This document shows, one piece after another, positions 35,771 through 44,572 of a stretch of 64,000 bases of DNA. A program made the position numbers and the translations under genes. The stretch is from Halalkalibacter sp. APA_J-10(15). GTDB lineage: Bacteria; Bacillota; Bacilli; Bacillales; Bacillaceae_D. The notes under the pieces were generated by a model. That model did no database searches. It was given only the letters and a program-made list of their open reading frames with translations, and had not been told where the DNA came from. The stretch lies in NCBI RefSeq assembly GCF_023017105.1, contig NZ_JALKEV010000010.1:1-64000 (forward strand), written 5' to 3'. How positions within the stretch are numbered: position 1 is the first letter of the stretch; the number at the start of each line of letters is the position of its first letter.

Positions 35771-36745
35771 CTATTCCCCCACCTTTCTCAGGAGCTTTTG
35801 TATAATTAGGTTTGTTGTCATCATAATGATAAATAATATTGTCGCGATAGCTGAGGCATAGCCCATTTCAAAACGAATAGTACCGTAGTCAATTAAGTGG
35901 GTAACAATTGTATGACCAGCATATTGAACGCTCGGAAAGCCTGCTAAAGCCATTGATACATCCGCAACTGCAAACGTCATTGTTATCTGAATAACCGCGC
36001 CAAACATTAATTGCGGTCGCATCGCTGGAAGCGTTAAAAACCATAGTTCTTGCCAGCGATTACGAATCCCATCAATCGCACCAGCCTCATACATCGTGCG
36101 ATCAACATTTTGCAAACCAGCAATGAACGCAAGGAAACTAGTTCCAAGACTGAGCCATAATTGCACGAGCATGATAATTGCCAGAATATAAGTTGGATCC
36201 TGTAGCCACTGAATTGGTTCATAAATAATGCCTATTTTCATTAGAAAGCCGTTGGCGTAGCCATAGCTGTCTCCAGAAAAAATAATTAACCAAATAAAGA
36301 AGATGTTCCCGGAAATAGAAGGAGCGAAAAAAATTAGCGTAAGAAACGCTCTCAACTTTGAATTAAATTCATTAATTAACCAAGCAAAAATGAAACAAGC
36401 TACGTAACTAATTGGACCAGTAACAGCTGCAAACAACATCGTATTTTTTAAAGCTATTAAAAAGACATCATCCTCTAAAAATAGTCTTGCGTAATTTTGC
36501 CAACCGACCCAACGCGGAAATTCCAACATATTAAAATAGGTAAAGCTTACGACGATTGATATCAGTACAGGCAATATCGTAAAGAGAAAGAATAAAAGGA
36601 AATAAGGCGCCATTAAGATGTAAGAATGCTTATGAAGCTTTAAATTTCTTGTTAACCTTTGCAACCTTTTAGGTTTTTTATACGAGACTAGTTGCCCTGA
36701 CTTCTCAATCGTTAGATTCTCTGAATGTTTTTCACCCTTTAAAAT
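35771..36745 (-). CDS. MalF-type sugar ABC permease (importer B), probable ATT start
   Basis: At least 297 residues, with six transmembrane segments and the EAA loop YEAGAIDGIRNRWQELWFLTLP. The only conventional start, TTG 36664, has no usable ribosome site. The same frame continues upstream without a stop to ATT at 36745, which lies 6 nt after a perfect AGGAGGGG (36752-36759), giving 324 residues with a charged cytoplasmic head. ATT is very rare as a start codon but known from infC. The upstream SBP gene ends 12 bp before it, so this start also fits operon spacing. A sequence error that changed ATG or ATA to ATT is possible. Confidence 0.8.
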   Translation of the reverse strand: MLKGEKHSENLTIEKSGQLVSYKKPKRLQRLTRNLKLHKHSYILMAPYFLLFFLFTILPVLISIVVSFTYFNMLEFPRWVGWQNYARLFLEDDVFLIALKNTMLFAAVTGPISYVACFIFAWLINEFNSKLRAFLTLIFFAPSISGNIFFIWLIIFSGDSYGYANGFLMKIGIIYEPIQWLQDPTYILAIIMLVQLWLSLGTSFLAFIAGLQNVDRTMYEAGAIDGIRNRWQELWFLTLPAMRPQLMFGAVIQITMTFAVADVSMALAGFPSVQYAGHTIVTHLIDYGTIRFEMGYASAIATILFIIMMTTNLIIQKLLRKVGE

Positions 36746-36757
36746 ATGTAACCCCTC

Positions 36758-39685
36758 CTATTCCAGCGGCAGGTCAAACTCTGTACGCTTTATTCTAATT
36801 TCATCATTAATGTAAATAATATAATCACTTAAAGCTTCACGAGGGTTCGTTCCATTGTTTACTACTTCTCTGAAAGCGTTATCTAAATGCCTTCCTGTAA
36901 AATAACCACCCGGAACTTCAGGCACCCCTTGCACCCATTGCCACTGTTCCTCTAATCTTTCGTAATCTTTAACTGGCCATGGTAACTCTTGTAAAGCTTC
37001 AATATTAGCTGTTGGGTAACGAGCTGCTGCCCCCATCAGACCTTCCATTTCTCTTCCGAAACGAACTTGAATTTCTTTACTAGTCCACCATTTTAAAAAT
37101 TCCCAACTTGCATCTTTATTTTCGGCTTTTTCCATTATGATTGCAGCTGTTCCAGTACTCCCTACATTGCGGCGAATGGAGCCATCAAGTTGCTCTGTAC
37201 CTGGAATTGGCGCAAACTCCCACAATCCTCGAATTTCTGGTGCAGATACTGAAAGATGATTATAAAATGTATAATCATCAATGCCAATTGGCATTTCCCC
37301 TGTACGGAATCGGTTTGGAAAGTCAAACTTTAGAGGCAGTTTATAATTTGTATAAAGGCTGCTCCAGCGATTAAATACACTCATGGCAATAGCAGAATCA
37401 AGAGCACTTACCTTCGCATCATTTTTATACAGTTCACCGTCTTCCTGATAGAGCATCATTGTAAACGTTTGATTTGGAATTAGGTTTTGTACATCACCAG
37501 GATTTTCTGGGTCTTGTAGTAATGGCAGAGCTAAATCCATATGATTTCTCTGTAAAACTGGGATCATTTCTAAAACGTCTTGCCATGTTTGCGGAACGTC
37601 AATACCCAGCTCTTCTAAAATATCTTTTCTATAAAAGAGCATGCTGAACATTTGTTGTTCAGGTAAGCCAAAGACACCATCATTAAATCGATAAGGCAAA
37701 ACAGCACTATCTCGAAATCTAGGTTCTATCTCCTCAAAATCAGAAAATTGAGTTACATCAACCACAGCATTTCGCATTGCATAATTAACAGGAATTTCAT
37801 TACCAACCTGCATAGCGACATCAGGTCCTTGATTGGCAAGTGTAGCTGGTAGTAAATTTTCCATTTGTACTAGCTGTAAATTGACATGGATTCCTGTTTC
37901 TGGAGTAAATGACTCATCAATCAAAGCTTTCAAAACCTGTGCTTGGTCACGACCAGTTCCAATCCAAACTGTAATCGCATCATCTCCATCACCCTCCGTC
38001 ACATTCCCAATGCTGTTATAATCCTCAAAGAAAGAGTGAGCAAAAGCACCTATTTCGTGTTTAACTTTGCTATGAAAGGATGCATCTGCTTCAGGCATTT
38101 CCTGTTCAGGGGATGCAATAATGAGATAATCAATTTCCAATGGTTGTTCACGAACGGTTAAAATCCATGTCCCTAGACCACCGACATTGATTTTGTATGA
38201 ATCAAGTCTACGCTGAATCGTTTCTGGTCTTTGAACAAAGTCACTTAACTGATAGGCCATAGTATTTAAAATGGCCGTTTGATCACTTGTTTCTCCTGTT
38301 AAATCAGCCAATTCATCAGCAACTTCTGATAATATCTGACTTTGTCTAGCGAACACCTCTGTCATTTCTGGTATATTCTTTTCTAGTTCATAGTCGCGAT
38401 ATGGATCAGGAACTGTACCTGTAATCATGATAATTTTTCGGTAAATTTCATTTAACTCAAGAACACTCGCCTCCACAGTACGTAACAATGGCGCCATATT
38501 CCCAAGTGTGACTTCCATTTTGAGCTCATGAGTTCCCTCACTTAAATAAAATAAAAAGGGTTCATCATCACCAAATACTTCCATTTTCCAATTGTTATCA
38601 TAATAAAAAGACACTTGCTCCATCTCTCGAAACGGAATTTCGTCATTAATCATTATTGTTCTCGTCGAATAGATTCCGCGTAGCATGTTTTGCCGATTTT
38701 TCACACCAATCTTATATAATCCATCTTCTGGAACAGTCATTTCCCAAGTGATCCATTGACCCGGCCAGCGCCAATTGTACCCTCCTATCGTGTTCATTCG
38801 TATTTTAGATACATCATATGGCTCTGTAGATGGACTACTACGATCATTGGTCGCATACAGTGTCGGATCTGATTTCAAGGTTGCATGCTCCCCTTGTACT
38901 TTAATCATGTGACCACTTGTTTCTGTGTATCCCATCTCATCATAATATTGCTGAATTTCCTTATATTCAGGAATCTCCTCAATCTGATAAATCTTAATAT
39001 AATCAATTAACATCGGCTCACGAGACGAAACAAACCGTAAAGTATTGATACCTTCATGAAAATAAAATAAGTACGGTTCCGTGTAATACCCTTCAGAGTC
39101 TTTTAAATTCACTTCTTGCCATATCGGCTGTTCTACTTGCCTTGGTCTTAAATCATTTCCACGGTTATCTTGTTCAATTTCATCTAATTCGTTAGTCCAA
39201 GTCCGTGGAAAGGTCAATGTGGCTGCACCTTGAAATGGTAGCTCTCCATTAATCAATAATTCTCGTTCAATAGAAGAGCTTTTACCTTCAATAGGAAAAT
39301 AGCGGATACCAATGTTGTACAATCCCTCTTCCGGGACATCCACTTCCCATTCAACCATACCTATCTCATCTGTTTTCACAGCCGCACCTTGATCGATCTC
39401 AGTAACCTCAATATCCATATCTTTTATCTTTGTATAATCCTCTGCCTGAATAATGATCTCCTGATTAGGTCGAGAAAAACCTTGGTAGCGCTCAATATAG
39501 TTAGAATAGAGGTCATCACGTATAGTTATATCGCTTCTCTCTAGCTCACTCACTGACTCCTCTCCATTTAGATCCTCCTCTGCATAAACGTGAACAGAGC
39601 CAAACCATGGTAGAATATTAAAAACAATTAGAAGAAGCGCTAAATTTACATAGATCGATTTTTTTAATGCATGTTGAAGCAACAA
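36758..39685 (-). CDS. Giant solute-binding protein with two carbohydrate-binding-like domains
   Basis: A protein of about 975 residues. The frame opens at ATG 39706, but AGGAGG lies inside codons 3-4 and directs translation to TTG 39685. A signal peptide (VNLALLLIVFNILPWFGSVHVYA) has no lipobox. Two similar beta-sandwich domains follow (about 75-235 and 255-410), each with a paired opening like IIIQAEDYTKI or MIKVQGEHATLK and a closing strand like EPYLFYFHEGINTLRF or EPFLFYLSEGTHELKM, typical of CBM35/CBM6-like modules. A helical linker (420-560) leads to an extracellular solute-binding domain type 1 (about 585-955; WIGTGRDQAQVLKALIDESF). This fusion is far larger than the usual 420-550 residues. 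It probably captures polysaccharide for importer B. Confidence 0.8.
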   Translation of the reverse strand: MLLQHALKKSIYVNLALLLIVFNILPWFGSVHVYAEEDLNGEESVSELERSDITIRDDLYSNYIERYQGFSRPNQEIIIQAEDYTKIKDMDIEVTEIDQGAAVKTDEIGMVEWEVDVPEEGLYNIGIRYFPIEGKSSSIERELLINGELPFQGAATLTFPRTWTNELDEIEQDNRGNDLRPRQVEQPIWQEVNLKDSEGYYTEPYLFYFHEGINTLRFVSSREPMLIDYIKIYQIEEIPEYKEIQQYYDEMGYTETSGHMIKVQGEHATLKSDPTLYATNDRSSPSTEPYDVSKIRMNTIGGYNWRWPGQWITWEMTVPEDGLYKIGVKNRQNMLRGIYSTRTIMINDEIPFREMEQVSFYYDNNWKMEVFGDDEPFLFYLSEGTHELKMEVTLGNMAPLLRTVEASVLELNEIYRKIIMITGTVPDPYRDYELEKNIPEMTEVFARQSQILSEVADELADLTGETSDQTAILNTMAYQLSDFVQRPETIQRRLDSYKINVGGLGTWILTVREQPLEIDYLIIASPEQEMPEADASFHSKVKHEIGAFAHSFFEDYNSIGNVTEGDGDDAITVWIGTGRDQAQVLKALIDESFTPETGIHVNLQLVQMENLLPATLANQGPDVAMQVGNEIPVNYAMRNAVVDVTQFSDFEEIEPRFRDSAVLPYRFNDGVFGLPEQQMFSMLFYRKDILEELGIDVPQTWQDVLEMIPVLQRNHMDLALPLLQDPENPGDVQNLIPNQTFTMMLYQEDGELYKNDAKVSALDSAIAMSVFNRWSSLYTNYKLPLKFDFPNRFRTGEMPIGIDDYTFYNHLSVSAPEIRGLWEFAPIPGTEQLDGSIRRNVGSTGTAAIIMEKAENKDASWEFLKWWTSKEIQVRFGREMEGLMGAAARYPTANIEALQELPWPVKDYERLEEQWQWVQGVPEVPGGYFTGRHLDNAFREVVNNGTNPREALSDYIIYINDEIRIKRTEFDLPLE

Positions 39686-39883
39686 ATCAAGCCCCCTCCT
39701 ACTCATTTAATAATCTTACTAATTAACTAAACCCCCTGTATCAATCATTTATATCAAGGGGTTCATTGTTTTATTTAATCTCTCTATATGTGTTAAACTG
39801 AAGGTAGCTGGTCAGCTACCTATTTCATTATTGATCATACAAAAACACATAAAATGGAATCATTACTTAATGCTACAATTGAA

Positions 39884-41227
39884 TTATTTCGTAAATTCAT
39901 CTACTAATGACTGCGCTTCACCTTTCACTTTTGCAACTGCTTGGGAAGGCGATTCAACCCCCTCTGCAATATTCTCATTCATTTCATAAAATGCTTCTTC
40001 AAGTCCATAAGCGGGCCAATAATTCGGAATGACATTATTTTGCATATCAATTAGCGTGTTATATGTTTCCATATTAGGAGAAATAATTTCAAACCACTCA
40101 TTTCGTTCATCCTCTAAAATCTCCCATACTTGTAGATCCTCCCAGATTTGATATACAATTTCAGGATCTTCAACCCCGATAGGTATCGTTAACCCTTCGT
40201 AGCTATTAACTGGAACTATATAGTCATCAGCTTGTGGTCCTTTCGGAAAGTAAACATAGCCCCAATCAAATGGAAGATCAGCACGTCCTTCCATTTCCCA
40301 ACTAAAACCTATGACCATTCCGGTAAGTCCTTCTGTAAAGTAACGCTTTGGATCTTCATAGTTATCACCTTCATTCGGCTTAATAACACGATGCTCATTA
40401 TAAAGCGCTGCCATAAATTCAAGTGCTTCTGTCGCTTTCGGCGAATCAATTTTCACTTCTAAATTAGAAATATCTAAGATATCTTCATCGTTTGACGAGA
40501 TTAAAAATAAAGGAAGTGCGTTATGGTCAGCACTCATTCCAAATTGTTCTCCTGATGTTAATTCTTTTGCAGCTTCAAGCATTGCGTCCCATGTCCATTC
40601 CCCTTTTTCTTGTAGTTCATAAGGGTCAGGCAAACCTGCTTGTTCAAACATCGTTTTGTTATAGAACAAACCACCACTATGATTCACCGTACTTCCAATC
40701 ATATAAAATTGATCATCCATCGTTCCTAGTTCTTGAGATATTTTAGGAACAGCAATTTCATTTAAATCAGCAAATTCATTTACTGGGATTAAATACTCTT
40801 CCTTAACTAATGCAGCAGTCTGAGCAGTTGAAAGACTAACTAAATCTGCAAACGGATCATTCGCCAAAATCGAGTTTGTTAACGTACTTACTTTCTCATC
40901 GTATGTTACTTCAACATATTCAATAGTAATATTGTACTTCTCTTCAACTTCAGCATGTCGATCAACGATCATATCTCTTAGTTCAGTTCCCCCAGGTGGT
41001 GTCATATCCCAGTGATTAGCAATGCGAATCACACGACCATCAAGATCTACGGCTTGATTTTGTTCCACCTCTTCACCTTCGTTACCTTCTTCATCACCAT
41101 TTCCTTCTTCATCACTATTTATTTCTACTTCATCAGTTGTTCCAGTTCCATCGCTACTGCATGCGATTAATCCAACGAACATCATTAGAACGATACATAA
41201 AAGCATTGATAATTTAAGCGCTTTCAT
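39884..41227 (-). CDS. Sugar-binding lipoprotein (extracellular solute-binding protein type 1)
   Basis: A protein of 447 residues from ATG 41227 (AGGGGG, 9 nt). The lipobox LIAC is followed by an acidic spacer (EEGNGDEEGNEGEEVEQ) that keeps the domain off the membrane. The body is a MalE/CUT1-type binding protein (VIRIANHWDMTPPGGTEL, WTWDAMLEAAKEL, GMVIGFSWEMEGRADLPFDW). An upstream in-frame ATG at 41263 overlaps the stop of a 15-codon ORF and could be an alternative, translationally coupled start. It is the first gene of the cluster with importers A and B. Confidence 0.88.
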   Translation of the reverse strand: MKALKLSMLLCIVLMMFVGLIACSSDGTGTTDEVEINSDEEGNGDEEGNEGEEVEQNQAVDLDGRVIRIANHWDMTPPGGTELRDMIVDRHAEVEEKYNITIEYVEVTYDEKVSTLTNSILANDPFADLVSLSTAQTAALVKEEYLIPVNEFADLNEIAVPKISQELGTMDDQFYMIGSTVNHSGGLFYNKTMFEQAGLPDPYELQEKGEWTWDAMLEAAKELTSGEQFGMSADHNALPLFLISSNDEDILDISNLEVKIDSPKATEALEFMAALYNEHRVIKPNEGDNYEDPKRYFTEGLTGMVIGFSWEMEGRADLPFDWGYVYFPKGPQADDYIVPVNSYEGLTIPIGVEDPEIVYQIWEDLQVWEILEDERNEWFEIISPNMETYNTLIDMQNNVIPNYWPAYGLEEAFYEMNENIAEGVESPSQAVAKVKGEAQSLVDEFTK

Positions 41228-41259
41228 AAAAAACAACCCCCTCATATTGGTCTTTTTGA

Positions 41260-41307
41260 TCATGCTTCCTTTCCACTTTCACCACTATCAGAATTGACTT
41301 TAGACAT
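41260..41307 (-). CDS. 15-codon leader ORF ahead of the sugar-binding lipoprotein
   Basis: ATG 41307 has a strong site GGAGGTGGTGT directly before it. The peptide MSKVNSDSGESGKEA is hydrophilic and without any known motif. Its TGA overlaps ATG 41263, which is in frame with the lipoprotein gene. The arrangement suggests translational coupling or a leader-peptide control, but the ORF is too short to be sure it is made. Confidence 0.45.
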   Translation of the reverse strand: MSKVNSDSGESGKEA

Positions 41308-41508
41308 ACACCACCTCCTTCGATAATTTTGAGTTTTCCCCCGTAAATGTTTACATTGACACCAATGAAAAACAAATGATACAGAGGTTTAATAAACTAA
41401 TGGATAACTCGAAATAAATTATGAGCCAATACTAGATGTCTGACCTTTATTATGACAAAACCTAAAAAAATATTTGTTTAACACTAGTTCGCTAATCACT
41501 CAAAGATT

Positions 41509-41524
41509 ACGTATGCGCTTACAT
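41509..41524. promoter_or_regulatory. cre-like site upstream of the transporter cluster
   Basis: Read on the minus strand, ATGTAAGCGCATACGT matches the CcpA consensus at all but one position. It lies about 200 bp before the leader ORF. Glucose repression of the cluster would be expected if it is functional. Confidence 0.45.
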
Positions 41525-41639
41525 TACTTAATAAATATATTATAATTAGTTTATTTTTAAGTATATAGATTTATGTGTCTTAAACATGGATTCATGATTG
41601 ATTTTTTTGTCGTGTAAGTTCTGATGCCTTGTGTATATC

Positions 41640-41667
41640 TTGAATGAACATGTAGTTCTCCTATACT
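41640..41667 (+). promoter_or_regulatory. Promoter-like sequence ahead of a hairpin
   Basis: TTGAAT (41640-41645), a 16-nt spacer and TATACT (41662-41667) form a fair sigma-A promoter on the plus strand, with no gene downstream for 640 bp. Confidence 0.4.
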
Positions 41668-41673
41668 AGGAGA

Positions 41674-41792
41674 TAGCATTTTCCCACCAATCAGCTTGCA
41701 TTTCCTCCGCATCTCCTTTACAATTTATTCTCTTTTAAGAAAGAGGTTGTTTTAAAAGATCAATAAACACACCTTTTAAAACAACCCCTTTT
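41674..41792 (+). ncRNA. Candidate small RNA of about 119 nt
   Basis: The segment lies between the promoter-like sequence at 41640-41667 and a 14-bp hairpin (41745-41758 with 41773-41786) that is followed by CCTTTT. No open reading frame with a ribosome site is present. This is an inference from promoter and terminator spacing only; no known RNA family was recognised. Confidence 0.3.
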
Positions 41793-42305
41793 AGCATCTT
41801 CATTCTAATATCCACGTACATACATTTATATTTTAGTCCCCTCTAATACCCACTTTATTATTCAATGTTTTTAAAACAGTAACACGGCTCAAACGATCTA
41901 CTCTGCATTATCAGTTCACTTAGAAAATGTAATTTTTATCTCTGTTGAGAGACTTACTATATTTATCGTTAACTTAATACAAGCTAATCACAACACTTAT
42001 TAAAAAAATGGCTATCTTAGCTTTTTCTTTTAATAGTTTTACACTTATTTCTTTAAAAAAAGGGACTACTTTACTAATCGCCTTTTACCTAAGCCCATAA
42101 ATGCATCTCAATAAAAACAAGTAATGTTTTAGCTAACCGATTTTTCCAACATACACTACTAACTATTCTCCTCTTGTTTACTAACGTTACATCACAAACA
42201 AAAAATCAAGTGATACTCACGTAAACCAAAATCTTAAAAAAGTCACTCTACTCAGACCCATTCTTATGTTAATATATACCTAACATGGAAAAAGGAGATG
42301 CAACT

Positions 42306-42524
42306 ATGGCTAATCCTAATACACATAACACACGGAAATCGATTTTATTACTTGCACTAGACTTTATTCTAGTTGGTATATCTCTCATTTGCTTACTTTA
42401 TCTTCTCACCATTTACGACACTGTTTCACATCCAATTTTATTACTTATTACGTTTTCGATCATTATAATCTGCTCAACCATTCGGCTTATCTGTACATTA
42501 CGCACTATGAATAAAAAGAGCTGA
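42306..42524 (+). CDS. Small two-helix membrane protein
   Basis: A protein of 72 residues. ATG 42306 is chosen because AAAAGGAG lies 8 nt upstream; an earlier ATG at 42285 has no site. Two transmembrane helices (about 13-35 and 40-62) are joined by a short turn and followed by a basic tail (RTMNKKS). The overall form resembles the YrhC-like small membrane proteins of bacilli, but no family was recognised. It is convergent with the ABC permease gene at 42556. Confidence 0.6.
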   Translation: MANPNTHNTRKSILLLALDFILVGISLICLLYLLTIYDTVSHPILLLITFSIIIICSTIRLICTLRTMNKKS

Positions 42525-42555
42525 CTGCAAACGATCAGCCAGCACATTCTTCCTT

Positions 42556-43701
42556 TTAATAACTTACCTGATGCTTACGAAACACACGATAAATGAACCC
42601 AATCAAGCAAACGGAAATAATCGTATATATGATCACTTGCAAGACGGGGTATAAAATCGGTTGCCCTAGCACGTTATAAGCATTGAATGATGAAAATAAC
42701 CTCTCGATTCGTAACGTTTCCATATAACTAAAAGACGTTAGAAAGTGTGCCCATTGATATTCTGAACCGATCACATTCATTACGCGAGGTAAACCTAAAA
42801 CCACGCCAGAAACAAAAAACGTAACGAGTGCATTTCTCGTAAAAACGGAGGCGCTAAGAACGACTAATGCGAAAGCAACACTTCCAAAAAATTGCACACT
42901 TAATGTAACAGCATAAAATTGCCAAACCTCCCATGCAAATGGAGAGTTAAAATAATTTGAATACGGAGACGCCGTTTTCAAGCTTTGAATCGGCGCATTC
43001 CACCCTTGTATCCCACCATACTTATTAAGCTGTAAAATAAAATTAAAGACATGCAACGATAGAAATATTGTAACGATATAAGTAACAGCTGCCATTAATT
43101 TCGCGGTCACCAAATGACTCTTTCCATTCTTCGTCGCTAAAATGAGCCCTGTTGTCCTTTGAGTAAATTCATCTGCAAAAACAGGAGATAAGCCAATCAA
43201 AATTAAAATGGCTAATAAAATAACAGAAAAAAACGGCTCGATGAAATGAAACATTCCTAACCACGCTTGAACAATATAAAAGCCATAGGAACTCTCAACT
43301 TCCTTTAGCATCCCAAGTTCCTTTTCAGCTACTCTATAGTCATAACGACTAGCACTTAACCTGTCCATTTGTTCCTTCAGTTCATTCTGACGAGCCGTAT
43401 TCTCTTGTAACCCTAGTCCTGCTAGAGACACTAAGTAATAGACTTCTCCAGCTATTCTATCCTCTTCTGTATAAATACCTAGTTCATGGGCATCTGAAGC
43501 CTCCATTTGTTCACGAACATACGACTCCTTCTCTTCAGATACCGGTCCACCTAGTTCTTCATATAACTCCTCGTATATGTCACTTGCCATGTTCCAATCA
43601 GCAGGCACTCTCTCTGCATAAACCATTAAAGCAAGCACAAGAGCAAACACGACGTAACTACTTTTACGTGTAAATATCTTATAGCATTCATGCTTATACA
43701 T
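42556..43701 (-). CDS. ABC-2-type permease of the ECF-sigma operon
   Basis: A protein of 381 residues. ATG 43701 has GAGGAGG upstream and overlaps the ATPase gene by 8 nt. One N-terminal helix, a long extracytoplasmic domain (about 35-150, rich in Glu), and five or six helices in the C-terminal half follow the ABC-2 membrane protein pattern. It forms an exporter or envelope-stress transporter with the ATPase encoded just upstream. Substrate unknown. Confidence 0.82.
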   Translation of the reverse strand: MYKHECYKIFTRKSSYVVFALVLALMVYAERVPADWNMASDIYEELYEELGGPVSEEKESYVREQMEASDAHELGIYTEEDRIAGEVYYLVSLAGLGLQENTARQNELKEQMDRLSASRYDYRVAEKELGMLKEVESSYGFYIVQAWLGMFHFIEPFFSVILLAILILIGLSPVFADEFTQRTTGLILATKNGKSHLVTAKLMAAVTYIVTIFLSLHVFNFILQLNKYGGIQGWNAPIQSLKTASPYSNYFNSPFAWEVWQFYAVTLSVQFFGSVAFALVVLSASVFTRNALVTFFVSGVVLGLPRVMNVIGSEYQWAHFLTSFSYMETLRIERLFSSFNAYNVLGQPILYPVLQVIIYTIISVCLIGFIYRVFRKHQVSY

Positions 43702-44572
43702 TCTCCTGAACCTCCTCATAGAAATGGTACAAATACACATCCTCTAATGTAGGGGGCACTGCCTTTGCATGATCAAACGGCTGTTCATCACTGACAATGC
43801 GAACTTCGACTTCGTGCTCTTTTCTCTGAATATTACCGACTTTATAATGAGTTTGTACCAAGTGCAATTCTTCTTGTTTCATGAGCACCTTCCACACCTT
43901 ACCATCCATTTCAGCTAGTAGACCGTCTACATTGCTCGTTTGCTTCAAGCTTCCATTTTCCATGATGAATATTTCTTTTGCGATATATTCAATGTCAGAA
44001 ACAATATGTGTAGATAATAATACAATTCTTTCCTGAGAAATATCTGATAATAAATTCCGAAATCGAATTCGTTCTTTCGGATCAAGTCCAGCCGTTGGTT
44101 CATCGACAACTACGATACGTGGATCATTTAATAATGCTTGTGCAATTCCAAGGCGTCGTTTCATCCCACCTGAAAATGTCCTCACCTTCTTTTTCCGACT
44201 CTCCTCTAGATGGACAATCTTCAATACTTCAGTTACCTTCTCTTTTGTCTGCTGCTTATCGAGCCCTTTTAAGCTAGCAAAATAATTAAGAAAACGTTCA
44301 GCAGTAAAATGAGGATACATGCCAAAGTCTTGTGGCAAATACCCTAATAAATCTCGATACTTTTCATCCAACAACGATATATCCTTCCCATCTAACAAGA
44401 TTCTACCTGAAGTTGGTTTTAAAATATGTGCAGTCATTCTCATCAACGTTGTCTTCCCTGAACCATTTGGCCCTAACAACGCATAGACACCCTCTGTTAG
44501 TTCTGCCGAAAAGGGCTCCACCGCCCATGTATCCTTAAACTTCTTCGCAACGTTATCAAAAACTAGCTTCAC
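43694..44572 (-). CDS. ABC transporter ATPase of the ECF-sigma operon
   Basis: A protein of 292 residues. GTG 44572 follows AAGGGTGG by 6 nt; the ATG at 44590 lies inside the preceding gene without a site. Walker A (LLGPNGSGKTT), Q-loop (LPQDFGMYPHF), signature FSGGMKRRLGIAQ and Walker B (IVVVDEPTAGLD) are all intact. About 70 residues after the nucleotide-binding domain form a tail as in bacitracin/YxlF-type exporters. It pairs with the ABC-2 permease. Confidence 0.9.
   Translation of the reverse strand: MKLVFDNVAKKFKDTWAVEPFSAELTEGVYALLGPNGSGKTTLMRMTAHILKPTSGRILLDGKDISLLDEKYRDLLGYLPQDFGMYPHFTAERFLNYFASLKGLDKQQTKEKVTEVLKIVHLEESRKKKVRTFSGGMKRRLGIAQALLNDPRIVVVDEPTAGLDPKERIRFRNLLSDISQERIVLLSTHIVSDIEYIAKEIFIMENGSLKQTSNVDGLLAEMDGKVWKVLMKQEELHLVQTHYKVGNIQRKEHEVEVRIVSDEQPFDHAKAVPPTLEDVYLYHFYEEVQENV

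Larger units (their letters stand above)
41308..42305. other. Gene-poor intergenic region of about 1 kb
   Basis: The region is strongly AT-rich and without credible coding frames. It holds the promoter region of the transporter cluster (including a palindrome GTAAATGTTTAC near 41343), the cre-like site at 41509, the small-RNA candidate at 41674-41792, and long A/T tracts to about 42280. Between 41800 and 42280 I see nothing specific. Confidence 0.6.

Noticed and set aside
28217-36745. Lack of ABC ATPase taken as a broken transporter cluster
   Set aside because: CUT1 importers of Gram-positives commonly use one shared MsmX-type ATPase encoded elsewhere, and all permeases are intact.
41341-41356. 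GTAAATGTTTAC palindrome as a cre site
   Set aside because: The centre lacks the CG dinucleotide needed for CcpA; it may belong to another regulator but cannot be assigned.
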